From positions 1 to 27,664 of IMG/VR virus record IMGVR_UViG_3300042895_001799: DNA of 27,664 nt. One strand, written 5' to 3'. A program made the translations under genes and the position numbers. Under the pieces are notes generated by a model that was not told the origin of the DNA, did not search any database, and saw nothing but the letters and a program-made list of their open reading frames with translations. Below, piece after piece: positions 9,001-17,119 of the stretch. This stretch comes from a virus. Position 1 is the stretch's first letter. The number at the start of each line of letters is the position of its first letter.

Positions 9001-12000
9001 CCCAGCTTGTTTTTCTATCTTGCTCCATTCGCTGCGTCTCAAATAACCTAAGCGCTTGTATGTGTCAAGAGCATACTGAAGGCCCTTTATTTTATTTTCA
9101 GGAACTCTACCTCGGGCTAATTTCTCTTCGGCGGCTTGAATTATTTCATCTATTTCGCCTTCTGGAGATATTTGAGAAAATGGCTTAAGGTCTCCACTGC
9201 TACCAAGCTTGACAGCGCTATACGCAGCCTGAAGAGCTTCTTTAATCTCATCTTCACTCATTCCTCGGGTAGGAAGAACCCTTCCCCACACCCCATTCAC
9301 CTGTTTGGGAGTAAAACCAATATCCCTAAGCCGCTTGTCTACAGCGTCACCCTTGCCAATGAAGGGGAGGTTGTTTAAAGTCACACCAGAACCAGAAACT
9401 GTGAATGTTGTTGGCTTTTTAACTTCCCCTTTCCTTCCGTACTTCAGGTCTCCAAAATTACCACTTGAGCCAGGAGAAGTATCACCAAAATCGTAATCTT
9501 CAATACCTGCTCCACTGTCTCCATTTTCCAAAACGTCTATAAGATTCGAAAAAGCTTTTTCTCTTTCCTCCGGAGTTGAGGCGCTAAATTTCCATGGACC
9601 ATTATCCTTCCATGTTGCTCCAATTCTCTTGATGTAATCCTTAATAGGTAAAGTTTCACCGGTAAAAATTATTGCATCTTCTGTAATTTCATACTCGGCA
9701 TCTCCAAAAGTACCAATGTCTCCGACTTCAAAAGATTCAGGTAAATCAAAACCAGCATCTTCGCCATCTTCACCTGGTGACCAAATTTCAATATTTCCAA
9801 GAACCCTTTCAAGGTCAGCGACGCTGTGTTCGAGGCCAAGGTTAAATAAAGTTTTTGTCTTTTGAGATGCGGTTCCTTTGTTTATAGCATCCTGTATTTC
9901 ATTAATGCTGTCGTATTCTTCAAGTTCCTTATGCATTTTTTTAGGTCTTCTAGCGGTTCCCTTACTTCCCCCACCTATTATATATTTCCAGCTGTCAACA
10001 AAGCTTTCAAGCTCTGCATAAGCTCGCGCCGTTGTTCCAACAACTCTTGGCTCTCCGACAGGATTATCCAGTTCACGCAGTATTGCTTTAATTACTCCTG
10101 CATTGGTTCTTGCTAAAATCATTCCAGCATCAGTCATGCTGTTTGCCTCAACAACTTCGCCTTTTGCGTCACCTCGTCCAAACATTCTTCCAAACATGAT
10201 GCCAAACAAACGCAAAACCCTATTACCTGGGCCAGCTATTTTGTCATTAAATCTAAACACGTCAGTTAATGGCAGTGTGTATTCAGTATTTCCAGCAAGA
10301 ACATCCATTTCGTTTTTTGCACCGCGGAAACTGTAGATAGCTTGGTTGGGGTCTCCAACTATAACTTTTTGAATATCTTGCTTTTGTATTATTCCAGACC
10401 ACACAGGGTTGAGGTCTTGTGATTCATCAAACATCATCAAGTCAATGTTTTGACCAGGGATAGCTTCTCCGCCAGAAAATGAAGGATTAGCCAAGGCAAA
10501 CAATTTCGTCATAGTATTGTTGCTGAACTGCATGCCGTTGTCATCGCTAGTATCAGTTCTACTCTGCCATATTGCATTAGCGAGAGACATTAATTCTTGA
10601 GGAACATCATCTATTTGTGCATCATTAAACATAAAATGACTTGTCAATAAAGTATCGTCTGCGGATATCTCATACCTATCAACCGCTTGGTTCGCAATCC
10701 TGGAAACGTCATCAGCGTCGACGGAATTTCCGTCGATAACCAAACCTTTTACTTTAAATTTTGTAGTTATATCTTTTGGACGATTTGGTGTTCCAGTAGC
10801 TCCCTCGTTTAAGTCATACCTATTTTTTACATGTGCAGCCTCTTCCTTGCCTTGACTCTTATACCAGCCGTATGTGACAGAATCTAAAGTTCTTACTGCT
10901 GTACCCGTGTCGCGGAATCTTCTTCTTGCATCTCGCGCAGCCGTTTTATTGAAAGCGACATAAGTTTTTTTACTTCTAGGCTTTTCTCTTTTGAGTCTCT
11001 TAGCCAAAGATACGAGAGTACTTGTTTTGCCACTACCGGCTAAAGCACCAACTACTACGTCAGCGCCTTCCATTACTGCATCTATAATGTCTTTTTGCTC
11101 TTCGGTCGGAGTATTCCCCCCGTCCTGAGTGTAGTCGTAGTCGCTTCTTTGTGGTTTTGGGCTTTGACTGATTAGGTCAGCAAGTTTTTTACTATTTTCA
11201 TAATTAGGCATGTCGTCAGCGCCTGCGCCGGAAGAAAGTCCTGATGGGTTATCTTCGTTGTCGCCATTCTCCATCCACCAGTCAATTGCTTCATCTTCTG
11301 AATTAAATGGGCCGACTACTCCATTTGTATCAAAATCCGGTTCGTCACTGTATCTTCCCTCGTAGTCGTCAAATACGAGTTTTTCCATGTACCAACCATC
11401 ACCAAGGTTTGCATCTTTACCAAACTTGCCATCAGGGTTTCTTGCGAAGTCGGTAGTCATTCTTTCGTAATTGCCTCTATGCAGAACCAATCTATTGCCG
11501 TAGCCAGGAAGGTCCTTTATGTACTGTTTTGAGTCACTTGGGGCTTCTCCAAGGTCCTCAATAAATCCGTCTCTTAATTCCTCACCGAGTGGGCGAATGC
11601 CTCTCTCGGCACGTATTTTTTCTCTTGCTTCCCTGTAAGCCTCCAGCTCTTCTTCTTCAGCGTCGAAGCCAGGCCATTCAATACCTTCCTTTGCAAGTAA
11701 GGAATCTATTCCACCAGTAAGACCCCTGTCGTCAAACCTGTCAAGAACTTCGTCGACATCGCCAAGGTATTCATTGCTTTCGCGGAACTTGCTTATCTTC
11801 CGTTTTCTATTATCGCGCCTACTGCCAGAACTCAATCCAGAACCAGATTTTCTAAGTTCGCTAGCGCGCCTCATTTCGGCAGCCCTAACCTTTTCTCTGG
11901 TCATGTTGAATTTTTCGGCTGCTTCGTCTAACGAGTTGCCGTCCATTCTGAAGTCAAATATTTCTTTATCAGAAGCTTCTGCATTTGAATCTGCTCCAGA

Positions 12001-14745
12001 AGATAGACCGCCTTTTTTGTCGAAGCTATTTATACGAGTATTAAGTTTTTTCTTCAGCATTTCGTATGTTTGCTCGGCCTGATTGGCTATGTCCCACAGG
12101 TCCTGAAGGCGCTCGGCTTCTCTTCCAGCCACCGCCTTGCTCATTTCCTCGTCGCGCATCAGAATCTCGGTTAGACCTGCTTCGTCCTGATAGGTGAGCC
12201 TGTCCACCATTTCGTCGTTCCACTCATTGTTAATATCTTTGAGTATCTCTTTCCATCTTGTTCTCAGGTCATAAAGAGCATCTTCGGCTTCTTCTTGCGA
12301 GAGGTTGTCAAAGTTTACTTCATTGACAATCCTGTCATGCGAATCGAATGCGTCATCGCCATTCTCGTTGTCAAGAACTGCGTCCAAAGCTAAGCCTGGA
12401 TTTTTTGAGTAATCCTTGTTTGATTTTTTGTCTTCACCGGAACTCAAGCCTTCTTTAGATTTTTTAGGCTTAGGGGCTCTCAACCTGCGTGCAATGTCCT
12501 CAAGTGCAGCAAGGTAGTTCTCACGTCTTGCAACATATGCGTCGGCAGCCTCAAGCATTCTTCCTGCTTCGTTTTCAGCCTCGACTGCATCCATGTCGTA
12601 TTCGCTTTTAAGAGTTTCGACGAGTGAATCAAAATCGTTATTTATAACATCTTCAGAAAGTAAGCCATCATTTCTTGCTGATGCTTGGTCTTTTTTTATC
12701 TGTGCGCCTATATTGTTGCGCGCATCTCCCAGTTCGTCAGGGTCCAAAGTATCTAAGTACTCGCCAAACTTTTCCCTAGAAGAGTCAGTATCCCACCTGT
12801 CATCCATCTCATCAAGGATGTCGTCTAGTTTTTTTGAAGCACCATCAGATGAATCGCTGCCAGACGAAAGTCCACGAGCTGCTGGTTTATTTGCTGCTTG
12901 ACCCTGCTGTTGAGCTTCGAAAGCCTGAGTAGCCCGTCTTGTGTCTACTCTTCCTCTTGATGCGTAGTCATTAACCCCTGGAACTGCTGGTCTCTCGAAA
13001 GCGGTGCCTTCTTGAACAAGACCGTCATTATCGCCGTCCCACGCTTTTGGGTTAAATCTTGCAGTTAAACCTCGACTAGAATTGCGTATCTTCCCAGATA
13101 CGCTTCTTCCTAAGGCTTTCTCTTGTTGAAAAAAAACAGGAGAGGCCGCCTCCGACACAGCCTCAATGAATTCTTTCGTTACGCCATTCGTAAAGACAAT
13201 TCCACCATCTTCAACATACGAGTCGACCATGTGGTAATTAATTATTGGGTCTAGCAGCTGTTTCACCTCAAATGCTTTTTCTGGTGAAACTGGGAGAACG
13301 TAACCAGCGTCTGGAACTCTATTCAAGGATTTTTCGCTGTACTCGTCAATTCTGAACAGTGATTTTAACTCTTCTCTTTTAACCCAGTTGCGACGCAGTG
13401 CAATTCTTGCACTTCCATCAAGGAATTCTCTTGGGTGCTTGGCTTCTATTTCTTCGAGCCACTTAACTTCTTCTTCTTCACGTTCCATGTCATAATTCAT
13501 TTTCTGAATTGGACCCATGGTCACTACGCCGTCAGGGATTACGGCAAATCTGCATTTGCCTTCTGGCTCTACGGCCAAGGCAATTATTTTGCACTTTCCG
13601 TTACCTTCATACAGGATGCAGTTTGCGCATTTGACACCTATTTTTGCTACAGGGTTTTCTGCTGGAGACTTGTAGCCAGCCCAAACACCAGTTGAGTCTT
13701 CGTTGAACTTGCCGTATCTTTTTGTAATCTTTATCAACGCTTCTGCGAGGTCTCGTTCTTCGTCTACTACCTTGGGATTTGTCCCTGGAGTAGGAGCCCC
13801 AGTTCCCTGATAATTAAAACGAACCATTGGCGGAGATGATGGGCTAGCTCCAGGAACGGCGGACGGTACGACTACTGGGACGAAAGGGTTCTGTGTAGTC
13901 ATTGGCTTAGATGGCATGCCCATTGGCATTCTCTGAACTGGCTTTGCTACTGGTGATTCATATCTTTCGGGTCTGCCAAACATGAAAACGCCATCATCAC
14001 CCATGTGATATCTGCACTTGTAGTCAGAAGGCTCACCCTGTTCGCCATCTCTGCTGAAATGAACAACACCATTATCCATCTTCAGAATTTTTACTGGCAT
14101 TCCAAGTCGTGCTGAAAGTTCTTCTTCAAGTTTTCTCTCAATGTCAGAACCTGGTTTTGGCTGCCCATAAGTGTCAGGCATTCCCATTGGAGAAGTCATC
14201 ATTGGAATCATCCCTCCCTTCTCATCAGACTTTACAGATATTGTTCCAGTTAGCTGATTTGCACCGTGAAGTACTGGGCTAACTTCGTAAAGCTCAACTT
14301 CGTAGAGGATATTTGCCTGAGAGCCTTGGTCGAATTGAGCACGAAGGGTTTTATAGCCAATGGACCATTCTTGTTCTTCACCAAAAAATGCAACATTGGC
14401 AAAGGCTTCACGTCCCTTTTCTGAATTTAAATTAAACTGAACTTTTGCATAAAGACCACCAATTCCAGCAGACCTCATTTTTCCTGGGAGGCGGGGGTCA
14501 GATGGCGCAACTTCATATATCTCAAGAACTTTACCGATTGGGTCATTCCAGTTATGTCCCCAAACAACACGTGGTTTACGACGCATAAGGCTTTTAGTGA
14601 ATGCACCGGTAGCGCAAACGTCACCAACGGAGTCTTTGTTTCCGATTCCAGCAACGAAACATTCAACAATGCCCTGAGCTTGGTCTAAATTTACTTGCCC
14701 GGCACTGGCCTTGTATTGTATGTCGCTAAAGACGGCAGAAGACAT
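6013..14745 (-). CDS. 2910-residue polyprotein: HK97-type prohead protease + GLSSG-punctuated cargo including UvrD-like helicase
   Basis: The start is fixed by AAAGGAG four bases before the ATG. Residues 1 to about 175 are a prohead protease: VVWGHNW gives candidate catalytic H64, EWSIGY gives S128, and ELYEVSPVLHGAN is the usual family ending. A four-cysteine cluster follows (C373, C376, C385, C398), then a calcium-loop-like DGDNDG at 570-575. The pentapeptide GLSSG occurs at residues 625, 766, 913, 970, 1169, 2008, 2073 and 2672. It separates two acidic helical segments, a helix-turn-helix-like segment (913-970), an unknown segment, a complete superfamily 1 helicase (1174-2007), a short very basic segment, a 600-residue unknown segment and a 239-residue coiled-coil C-terminus. 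Prohead proteases are normally about 200-250 residues, so this is more than ten times the usual size. Residues before the motif are often K/R-rich. Protease identity is firm; self-cleavage at GLSSG is inference. Confidence 0.95.
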   Translation of the reverse strand: MSSAVFSDIQYKASAGQVNLDQAQGIVECFVAGIGNKDSVGDVCATGAFTKSLMRRKPRVVWGHNWNDPIGKVLEIYEVAPSDPRLPGKMRSAGIGGLYAKVQFNLNSEKGREAFANVAFFGEEQEWSIGYKTLRAQFDQGSQANILYEVELYEVSPVLHGANQLTGTISVKSDEKGGMIPMMTSPMGMPDTYGQPKPGSDIERKLEEELSARLGMPVKILKMDNGVVHFSRDGEQGEPSDYKCRYHMGDDGVFMFGRPERYESPVAKPVQRMPMGMPSKPMTTQNPFVPVVVPSAVPGASPSSPPMVRFNYQGTGAPTPGTNPKVVDEERDLAEALIKITKRYGKFNEDSTGVWAGYKSPAENPVAKIGVKCANCILYEGNGKCKIIALAVEPEGKCRFAVIPDGVVTMGPIQKMNYDMEREEEEVKWLEEIEAKHPREFLDGSARIALRRNWVKREELKSLFRIDEYSEKSLNRVPDAGYVLPVSPEKAFEVKQLLDPIINYHMVDSYVEDGGIVFTNGVTKEFIEAVSEAASPVFFQQEKALGRSVSGKIRNSSRGLTARFNPKAWDGDNDGLVQEGTAFERPAVPGVNDYASRGRVDTRRATQAFEAQQQGQAANKPAARGLSSGSDSSDGASKKLDDILDEMDDRWDTDSSREKFGEYLDTLDPDELGDARNNIGAQIKKDQASARNDGLLSEDVINNDFDSLVETLKSEYDMDAVEAENEAGRMLEAADAYVARRENYLAALEDIARRLRAPKPKKSKEGLSSGEDKKSNKDYSKNPGLALDAVLDNENGDDAFDSHDRIVNEVNFDNLSQEEAEDALYDLRTRWKEILKDINNEWNDEMVDRLTYQDEAGLTEILMRDEEMSKAVAGREAERLQDLWDIANQAEQTYEMLKKKLNTRINSFDKKGGLSSGADSNAEASDKEIFDFRMDGNSLDEAAEKFNMTREKVRAAEMRRASELRKSGSGLSSGSRRDNRKRKISKFRESNEYLGDVDEVLDRFDDRGLTGGIDSLLAKEGIEWPGFDAEEEELEAYREAREKIRAERGIRPLGEELRDGFIEDLGEAPSDSKQYIKDLPGYGNRLVLHRGNYERMTTDFARNPDGKFGKDANLGDGWYMEKLVFDDYEGRYSDEPDFDTNGVVGPFNSEDEAIDWWMENGDNEDNPSGLSSGAGADDMPNYENSKKLADLISQSPKPQRSDYDYTQDGGNTPTEEQKDIIDAVMEGADVVVGALAGSGKTSTLVSLAKRLKREKPRSKKTYVAFNKTAARDARRRFRDTGTAVRTLDSVTYGWYKSQGKEEAAHVKNRYDLNEGATGTPNRPKDITTKFKVKGLVIDGNSVDADDVSRIANQAVDRYEISADDTLLTSHFMFNDAQIDDVPQELMSLANAIWQSRTDTSDDNGMQFSNNTMTKLFALANPSFSGGEAIPGQNIDLMMFDESQDLNPVWSGIIQKQDIQKVIVGDPNQAIYSFRGAKNEMDVLAGNTEYTLPLTDVFRFNDKIAGPGNRVLRLFGIMFGRMFGRGDAKGEVVEANSMTDAGMILARTNAGVIKAILRELDNPVGEPRVVGTTARAYAELESFVDSWKYIIGGGSKGTARRPKKMHKELEEYDSINEIQDAINKGTASQKTKTLFNLGLEHSVADLERVLGNIEIWSPGEDGEDAGFDLPESFEVGDIGTFGDAEYEITEDAIIFTGETLPIKDYIKRIGATWKDNGPWKFSASTPEEREKAFSNLIDVLENGDSGAGIEDYDFGDTSPGSSGNFGDLKYGRKGEVKKPTTFTVSGSGVTLNNLPFIGKGDAVDKRLRDIGFTPKQVNGVWGRVLPTRGMSEDEIKEALQAAYSAVKLGSSGDLKPFSQISPEGEIDEIIQAAEEKLARGRVPENKIKGLQYALDTYKRLGYLRRSEWSKIEKQAGMKRPQKAIDVKILTAHLAKGLEEDNVQLWNDFWGPVRNSKTGKYDWPDQEHMNVIYVALTRARKKLDMGSAAWILDYTSDEDELPNAPGESEGLSSGRAKRTVGEVARRKPFTEEERQAFRDGVRTRAQTISGKRRGSAPGDMDGVRGNANNRARRRGLSSGGDTNPYGGSDYDSGEIESRGPRSVGATVIPPRQKGWGVINDNKFSVNKDVKKRLGAKFDLSLGSMAFNDGRQPGDPWMLSTDRLRKIFTDTNGEQLPDNVIASLLGLKEADIKKWDEPGSGIPEIVVNELIELRDGSSSAYGKGSANSQIRKLWGFRAAPAWIDNMSGMRLTEDEFRFTRDNNEKEFFEGFIVPDLEDDFTQDLPLGVSNSGNVTSEEIVQANASAQEKKTLTEANNRTNFDPTSLGRYLGIIDENQTATMANYPKFAEALKALGYDLTEDEFKRGWLNESIPSQRGIQSDRVDDLVDLIRNAGYPEASVSAIFGADLAIIDELPTKVVAKERAEKFLIDQGFSEKEIKNIFNNAFTPKRDGTLYDTYTAYRDKRKAARDKGEILKGVGKANQRFTNEELDRATAYVNEKLAAKGKPELTKEQIFQIKKVDTQGMKVRGVTTANTEILEGLGVSTEKPEEQSRRPREVTEFMPGGPQRMNLADIARMSSAELSESINEHEKWIADNDLGAQNVDPRKNVYNRQIERLTARRDLINEVMSDPDGFRNAAQFTASGESDDEYAARLARLRAQVDEIEAIEGGKRSSGLSSGAGPSRKTPSAKDVSDFVSLATQRGKASGALSDSDLTPPIYMLNDEVKNAHFTDIAQSQFSRLKNALRAREVLANMFSEIADNPNRTVDDLVNTDIDNPQQAIDSIKRLNGYIDSIVDQMNSIDIQARKEREEMKKMEASQKRVFEMLDSLTSGREDPTDAELELEQDMEMTLRGLDAGIADSQSALDNQYGPLLEIRKRMLEAVSGSQGFSRNSKKVRTKGANAPSIKQLVNAQ
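8725..11226 (-). other. UvrD/Rep-type superfamily 1 helicase module (polyprotein residues 1174-2007)
   Basis: All core helicase motifs are present in order: Q motif TPTEEQKDII; Walker A GALAGSGKT with K1240; motif Ia VAFNKTAARDARRRF; motif II DESQD at 1440-1444; motif III GDPNQAIYSFRGA from 1464; motif IV ILARTNAGVIKAILREL; motif V ILTAHLAKGLE near 1925; motif VI VALTRARKKL with R1976/R1978. Catalytic residues look intact. Between motifs IV and V lie two roughly 60-residue segments (about 1680-1745 and 1780-1845) that look like divergent copies of one small domain (IGATWKDNGPWKF versus IGFTPKQVNGVWGRV). GLSSG stands immediately on each side of the module. The family unwinds DNA with 3'-5' polarity using ATP. 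Confidence 0.9.
14221..14745 (-). other. Prohead protease domain (HK97 gp4-like, residues 1-175 of the polyprotein)
   Basis: This is the N-terminal serine protease module. Visible signatures are the early GDVCATGAF segment, GHNW with H64, PIGKV, the WSIGY serine block with S128, and the LYEVSPVLHGANQLT end block with E149/E151/E154 as candidates for the acidic residue. In the HK97 family this enzyme cuts scaffold and capsid precursors inside the prohead. Here it is covalently attached to about 2700 further residues. Confidence 0.92.
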
Positions 14746-14749
14746 GATA

Positions 14750-14756
14750 CTCCTTT
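14750..14756 (-). promoter_or_regulatory. Strong ribosome-binding site of the polyprotein
   Basis: AAAGGAG on the minus strand, four bases before the ATG at 14745. It fixes the start just ahead of the protease domain. The surrounding 93-base gap (14746-14838) is very AT-rich and may hold a promoter, but no well-spaced -35/-10 pair was found. Confidence 0.8.
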
Positions 14757-14838
14757 GTGTTATTAAACGATAATAAACGACAAAAGATTAATGTATGAGC
14801 AAGTATTGACGTTTTTATTGTTCGTTTACAGAAATGGT

Positions 14839-16863
14839 TTACTTAAACACTTTTCCAAATGTCCAGGCGCGTCTTGCTTCTGCTTCCGCAACGCTGAATC
14901 TAGTTTTTGCCATGAGGTTTGAGAAGTAGGAAACTACCTCTGCCCTAAATGCCGAAGCCCTCTCTTCCTCCCCAGGAACGTTGAGTGCGGTAAACATTGC
15001 TCTAGACATAAAATTCTTAGTTTCAATGTTTATTTCAGATATTCTGCGTATTTGAGAGTCAACTTGAGCTATAAAGTCAACGTCGTACTTAACCTCCGCA
15101 GACTTCTCCGAAAGATTGCCGTGCCTGACAGACCAGGAGTCTTGAATGATTGAAGATATAACTGGTTTTATGTCTTCTTCCATCTGCTTGTCCCAAACAT
15201 CAATCTGTATTATTGAGTCAATATCCAGTGTTCCAGCGAATAGCGCCTTCTTGGACTTAACCCCTGAAACTTTTTCTAAAATAACTCTTTGTTGACGTTC
15301 CAGAACTCTTTCTATCCCTCTGTTGAGAATTTCTTCCCACCTATTTATGTCCTGATTCTCGTCCTTAAACATCATTGGTCCAGCCGCCGATGCTGCTCCG
15401 CCAGGAATTGGCGCCTGTCCCGTCATGGGTGCTGCCTGAGTTTCTGGTAGTGGCATTGCTGTCTGGGCTAAAGCCCCAGCCATCGTGTTTGGGTCAACTG
15501 GGGCTTCTGCTGCTCCCCCAATTGGGGGTACTGGCTGTCCAGGGGGCGCCCCTTCCATGCCTGGCATTCCTGGAGGCATACCTGGCATTCCTGGAGGGCC
15601 TCCGACTTCAGCCGCTGGCGGCTCCATCTTCTTCTTCGTATTCGAGATTGGTACGAGGTTAGGGTTCATCAGTAATGAGTCAGCAAGGTCGGACTCCGTT
15701 TCCGGCCTTCCTGAACCTATGCGGTATTCGTTGCTCGAAATAAGACCAGATTGGAACTCATCCTTTAGGTAACGTCTCTGTTCTTGTTGATAGAGCATGA
15801 TGATGGGAACATTTGATGTATCAAAATCTAAATAGTATTCATCATCTAGTTCGTCAAGACCACGCTCAAGTATCTCAAGATGAGGAAGCATTGTCTCCAT
15901 CCAAAAGACGCGAATTTCCTCAGCGGCATTGCTAAAGGTTCTGCCAGCAGCATTTCCTATAACGGACTCAGGCACGCCAAATGAGGAAAGTATTTCCTCT
16001 TTCGTTATTTGCCTCATCTGAATATAGGCAGCATCTCTTGGGTTCGCAGAGGTATCTATATAATCAGCGCCTTCGTCAGAAGCAATAACTGAAGTGTGTC
16101 CAGCTCTGGATAGATTTCCACGAAAACGAGATTTAAGCTCTTCTTTATCATCGTCATCAATTTCCCCACGTAGTACAAGAAGACCTCCTGGCCTGCCGTC
16201 ATTTAGCAAATAGTTTCTGTTATATATTTTTGCTAAATTTTCAATTTCTACAGCAACACCACAGGCTTCAAGTGGGGTCAGCGAAAGATATGGGTCAAGT
16301 GGGTGAGGTCGCCTAATCCACAGAACGTCTTCTGGTTTAAGAAACTGCTTTTCACCAAACGGCATACTTACTTCGTAGCCAGAAACAAATTTCTTAGGGT
16401 CTGGAATTGGGGCTGTTGCTTGGGGTGGGAGAAGGTTTATGCCAACTATGCTCCCGTCCCTTCCTCTTACTTTTTCTATGAATACCCCTCGTGTGCCTAA
16501 AAGAAGCTGAGCTGACATCCTGTATCTAAATATAAAAGAGTTTTCCCCAATATTTGATTTATTGTTCAGTATTTCTAAAACACTTGAATTTTGGGCTTTT
16601 CTGCCAGTAACTATTTCTCCGTTTGGAGAGTTATCTTTTCTAAGCTGAATTGGGAGCCTTGATTGGTTACCGGCAATAGCGTCTATGCATCTAGCAACCC
16701 ACGTTACTTTCTGCATTCCCTCTCTATAGGCGCGCTCTATGTCCCACGTATCCCTATATGGCCTACCTGCGTAACCTGGGTTATTGGAGACTATGGCTCC
16801 GGGACCAATAGTTTTTTCCTGTTGGCTATTGAGCGATTTGTTGCTTTGAGAGTTCCATGCCAT
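14839..16863 (-). CDS. HK97-family portal protein with long C-terminal extension
   Basis: The 674-residue protein forms the dodecameric ring at the capsid vertex through which DNA is packaged and ejected. The first 410 residues match the Phage_portal pattern: early VARCIDAIAGNQSRLPIQL, a central LLPPQATAPIPDP and DVLWIRRPHPLDPYLSLTPLEA, and the diagnostic FGVPESVIGN...TFSNAAEEIRVFWMETMLPHLE. Residues 413-496 are a Pro/Met/Gly/Ala-rich flexible linker, followed by a 175-residue helical domain (497-674) not found in minimal portals of about 400 residues. That extension may be a fused head-morphogenesis or minor capsid domain (inference). The ATG lies seven bases after the preceding membrane-protein stop with no good ribosome-binding site, suggesting translational coupling. 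Confidence 0.93.
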   Translation of the reverse strand: MAWNSQSNKSLNSQQEKTIGPGAIVSNNPGYAGRPYRDTWDIERAYREGMQKVTWVARCIDAIAGNQSRLPIQLRKDNSPNGEIVTGRKAQNSSVLEILNNKSNIGENSFIFRYRMSAQLLLGTRGVFIEKVRGRDGSIVGINLLPPQATAPIPDPKKFVSGYEVSMPFGEKQFLKPEDVLWIRRPHPLDPYLSLTPLEACGVAVEIENLAKIYNRNYLLNDGRPGGLLVLRGEIDDDDKEELKSRFRGNLSRAGHTSVIASDEGADYIDTSANPRDAAYIQMRQITKEEILSSFGVPESVIGNAAGRTFSNAAEEIRVFWMETMLPHLEILERGLDELDDEYYLDFDTSNVPIIMLYQQEQRRYLKDEFQSGLISSNEYRIGSGRPETESDLADSLLMNPNLVPISNTKKKMEPPAAEVGGPPGMPGMPPGMPGMEGAPPGQPVPPIGGAAEAPVDPNTMAGALAQTAMPLPETQAAPMTGQAPIPGGAASAAGPMMFKDENQDINRWEEILNRGIERVLERQQRVILEKVSGVKSKKALFAGTLDIDSIIQIDVWDKQMEEDIKPVISSIIQDSWSVRHGNLSEKSAEVKYDVDFIAQVDSQIRRISEINIETKNFMSRAMFTALNVPGEEERASAFRAEVVSYFSNLMAKTRFSVAEAEARRAWTFGKVFK

Positions 16864-16869
16864 ATTTTT

Positions 16870-17070
16870 TTACTCACGCCCCAAGAGGTAGCCGAATAGG
16901 CCGCAAGCAATACCTGCGGTTATAAAACCAGCTGGGGGGTAAACTAATGCCGCACCAACTGTTGTAAATAGTATAAATGAGAGCATCATTAAATAAGCGA
17001 AAGTACCGCGATTAAACAATGTTCTTAATTTTAGAAAATAATTCTTCGTTTTCAAAAGTAGATTTCGCAT
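16870..17070 (-). CDS. Small two-helix membrane protein
   Basis: A 66-residue protein with a basic N-terminus (MRNLLLKTKNYFLKLRTLF) followed by two predicted transmembrane helices (about residues 24-45 and 47-63) separated by a PP turn, ending in GRE. It is the first gene of the leftward operon, immediately before the portal. Small membrane proteins of unknown role occur in phage head modules; a holin-like function cannot be excluded, but there is no lysis gene beside it. No clear ribosome-binding site is visible before the ATG, so the exact start is moderately sure. Confidence 0.65.
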   Translation of the reverse strand: MRNLLLKTKNYFLKLRTLFNRGTFAYLMMLSFILFTTVGAALVYPPAGFITAGIACGLFGYLLGRE

Positions 17071-17119
17071 ATGACAACAGTAGCTTAGTCCATGATTCGG
17101 CGACGAATAGGAAGTAGTT

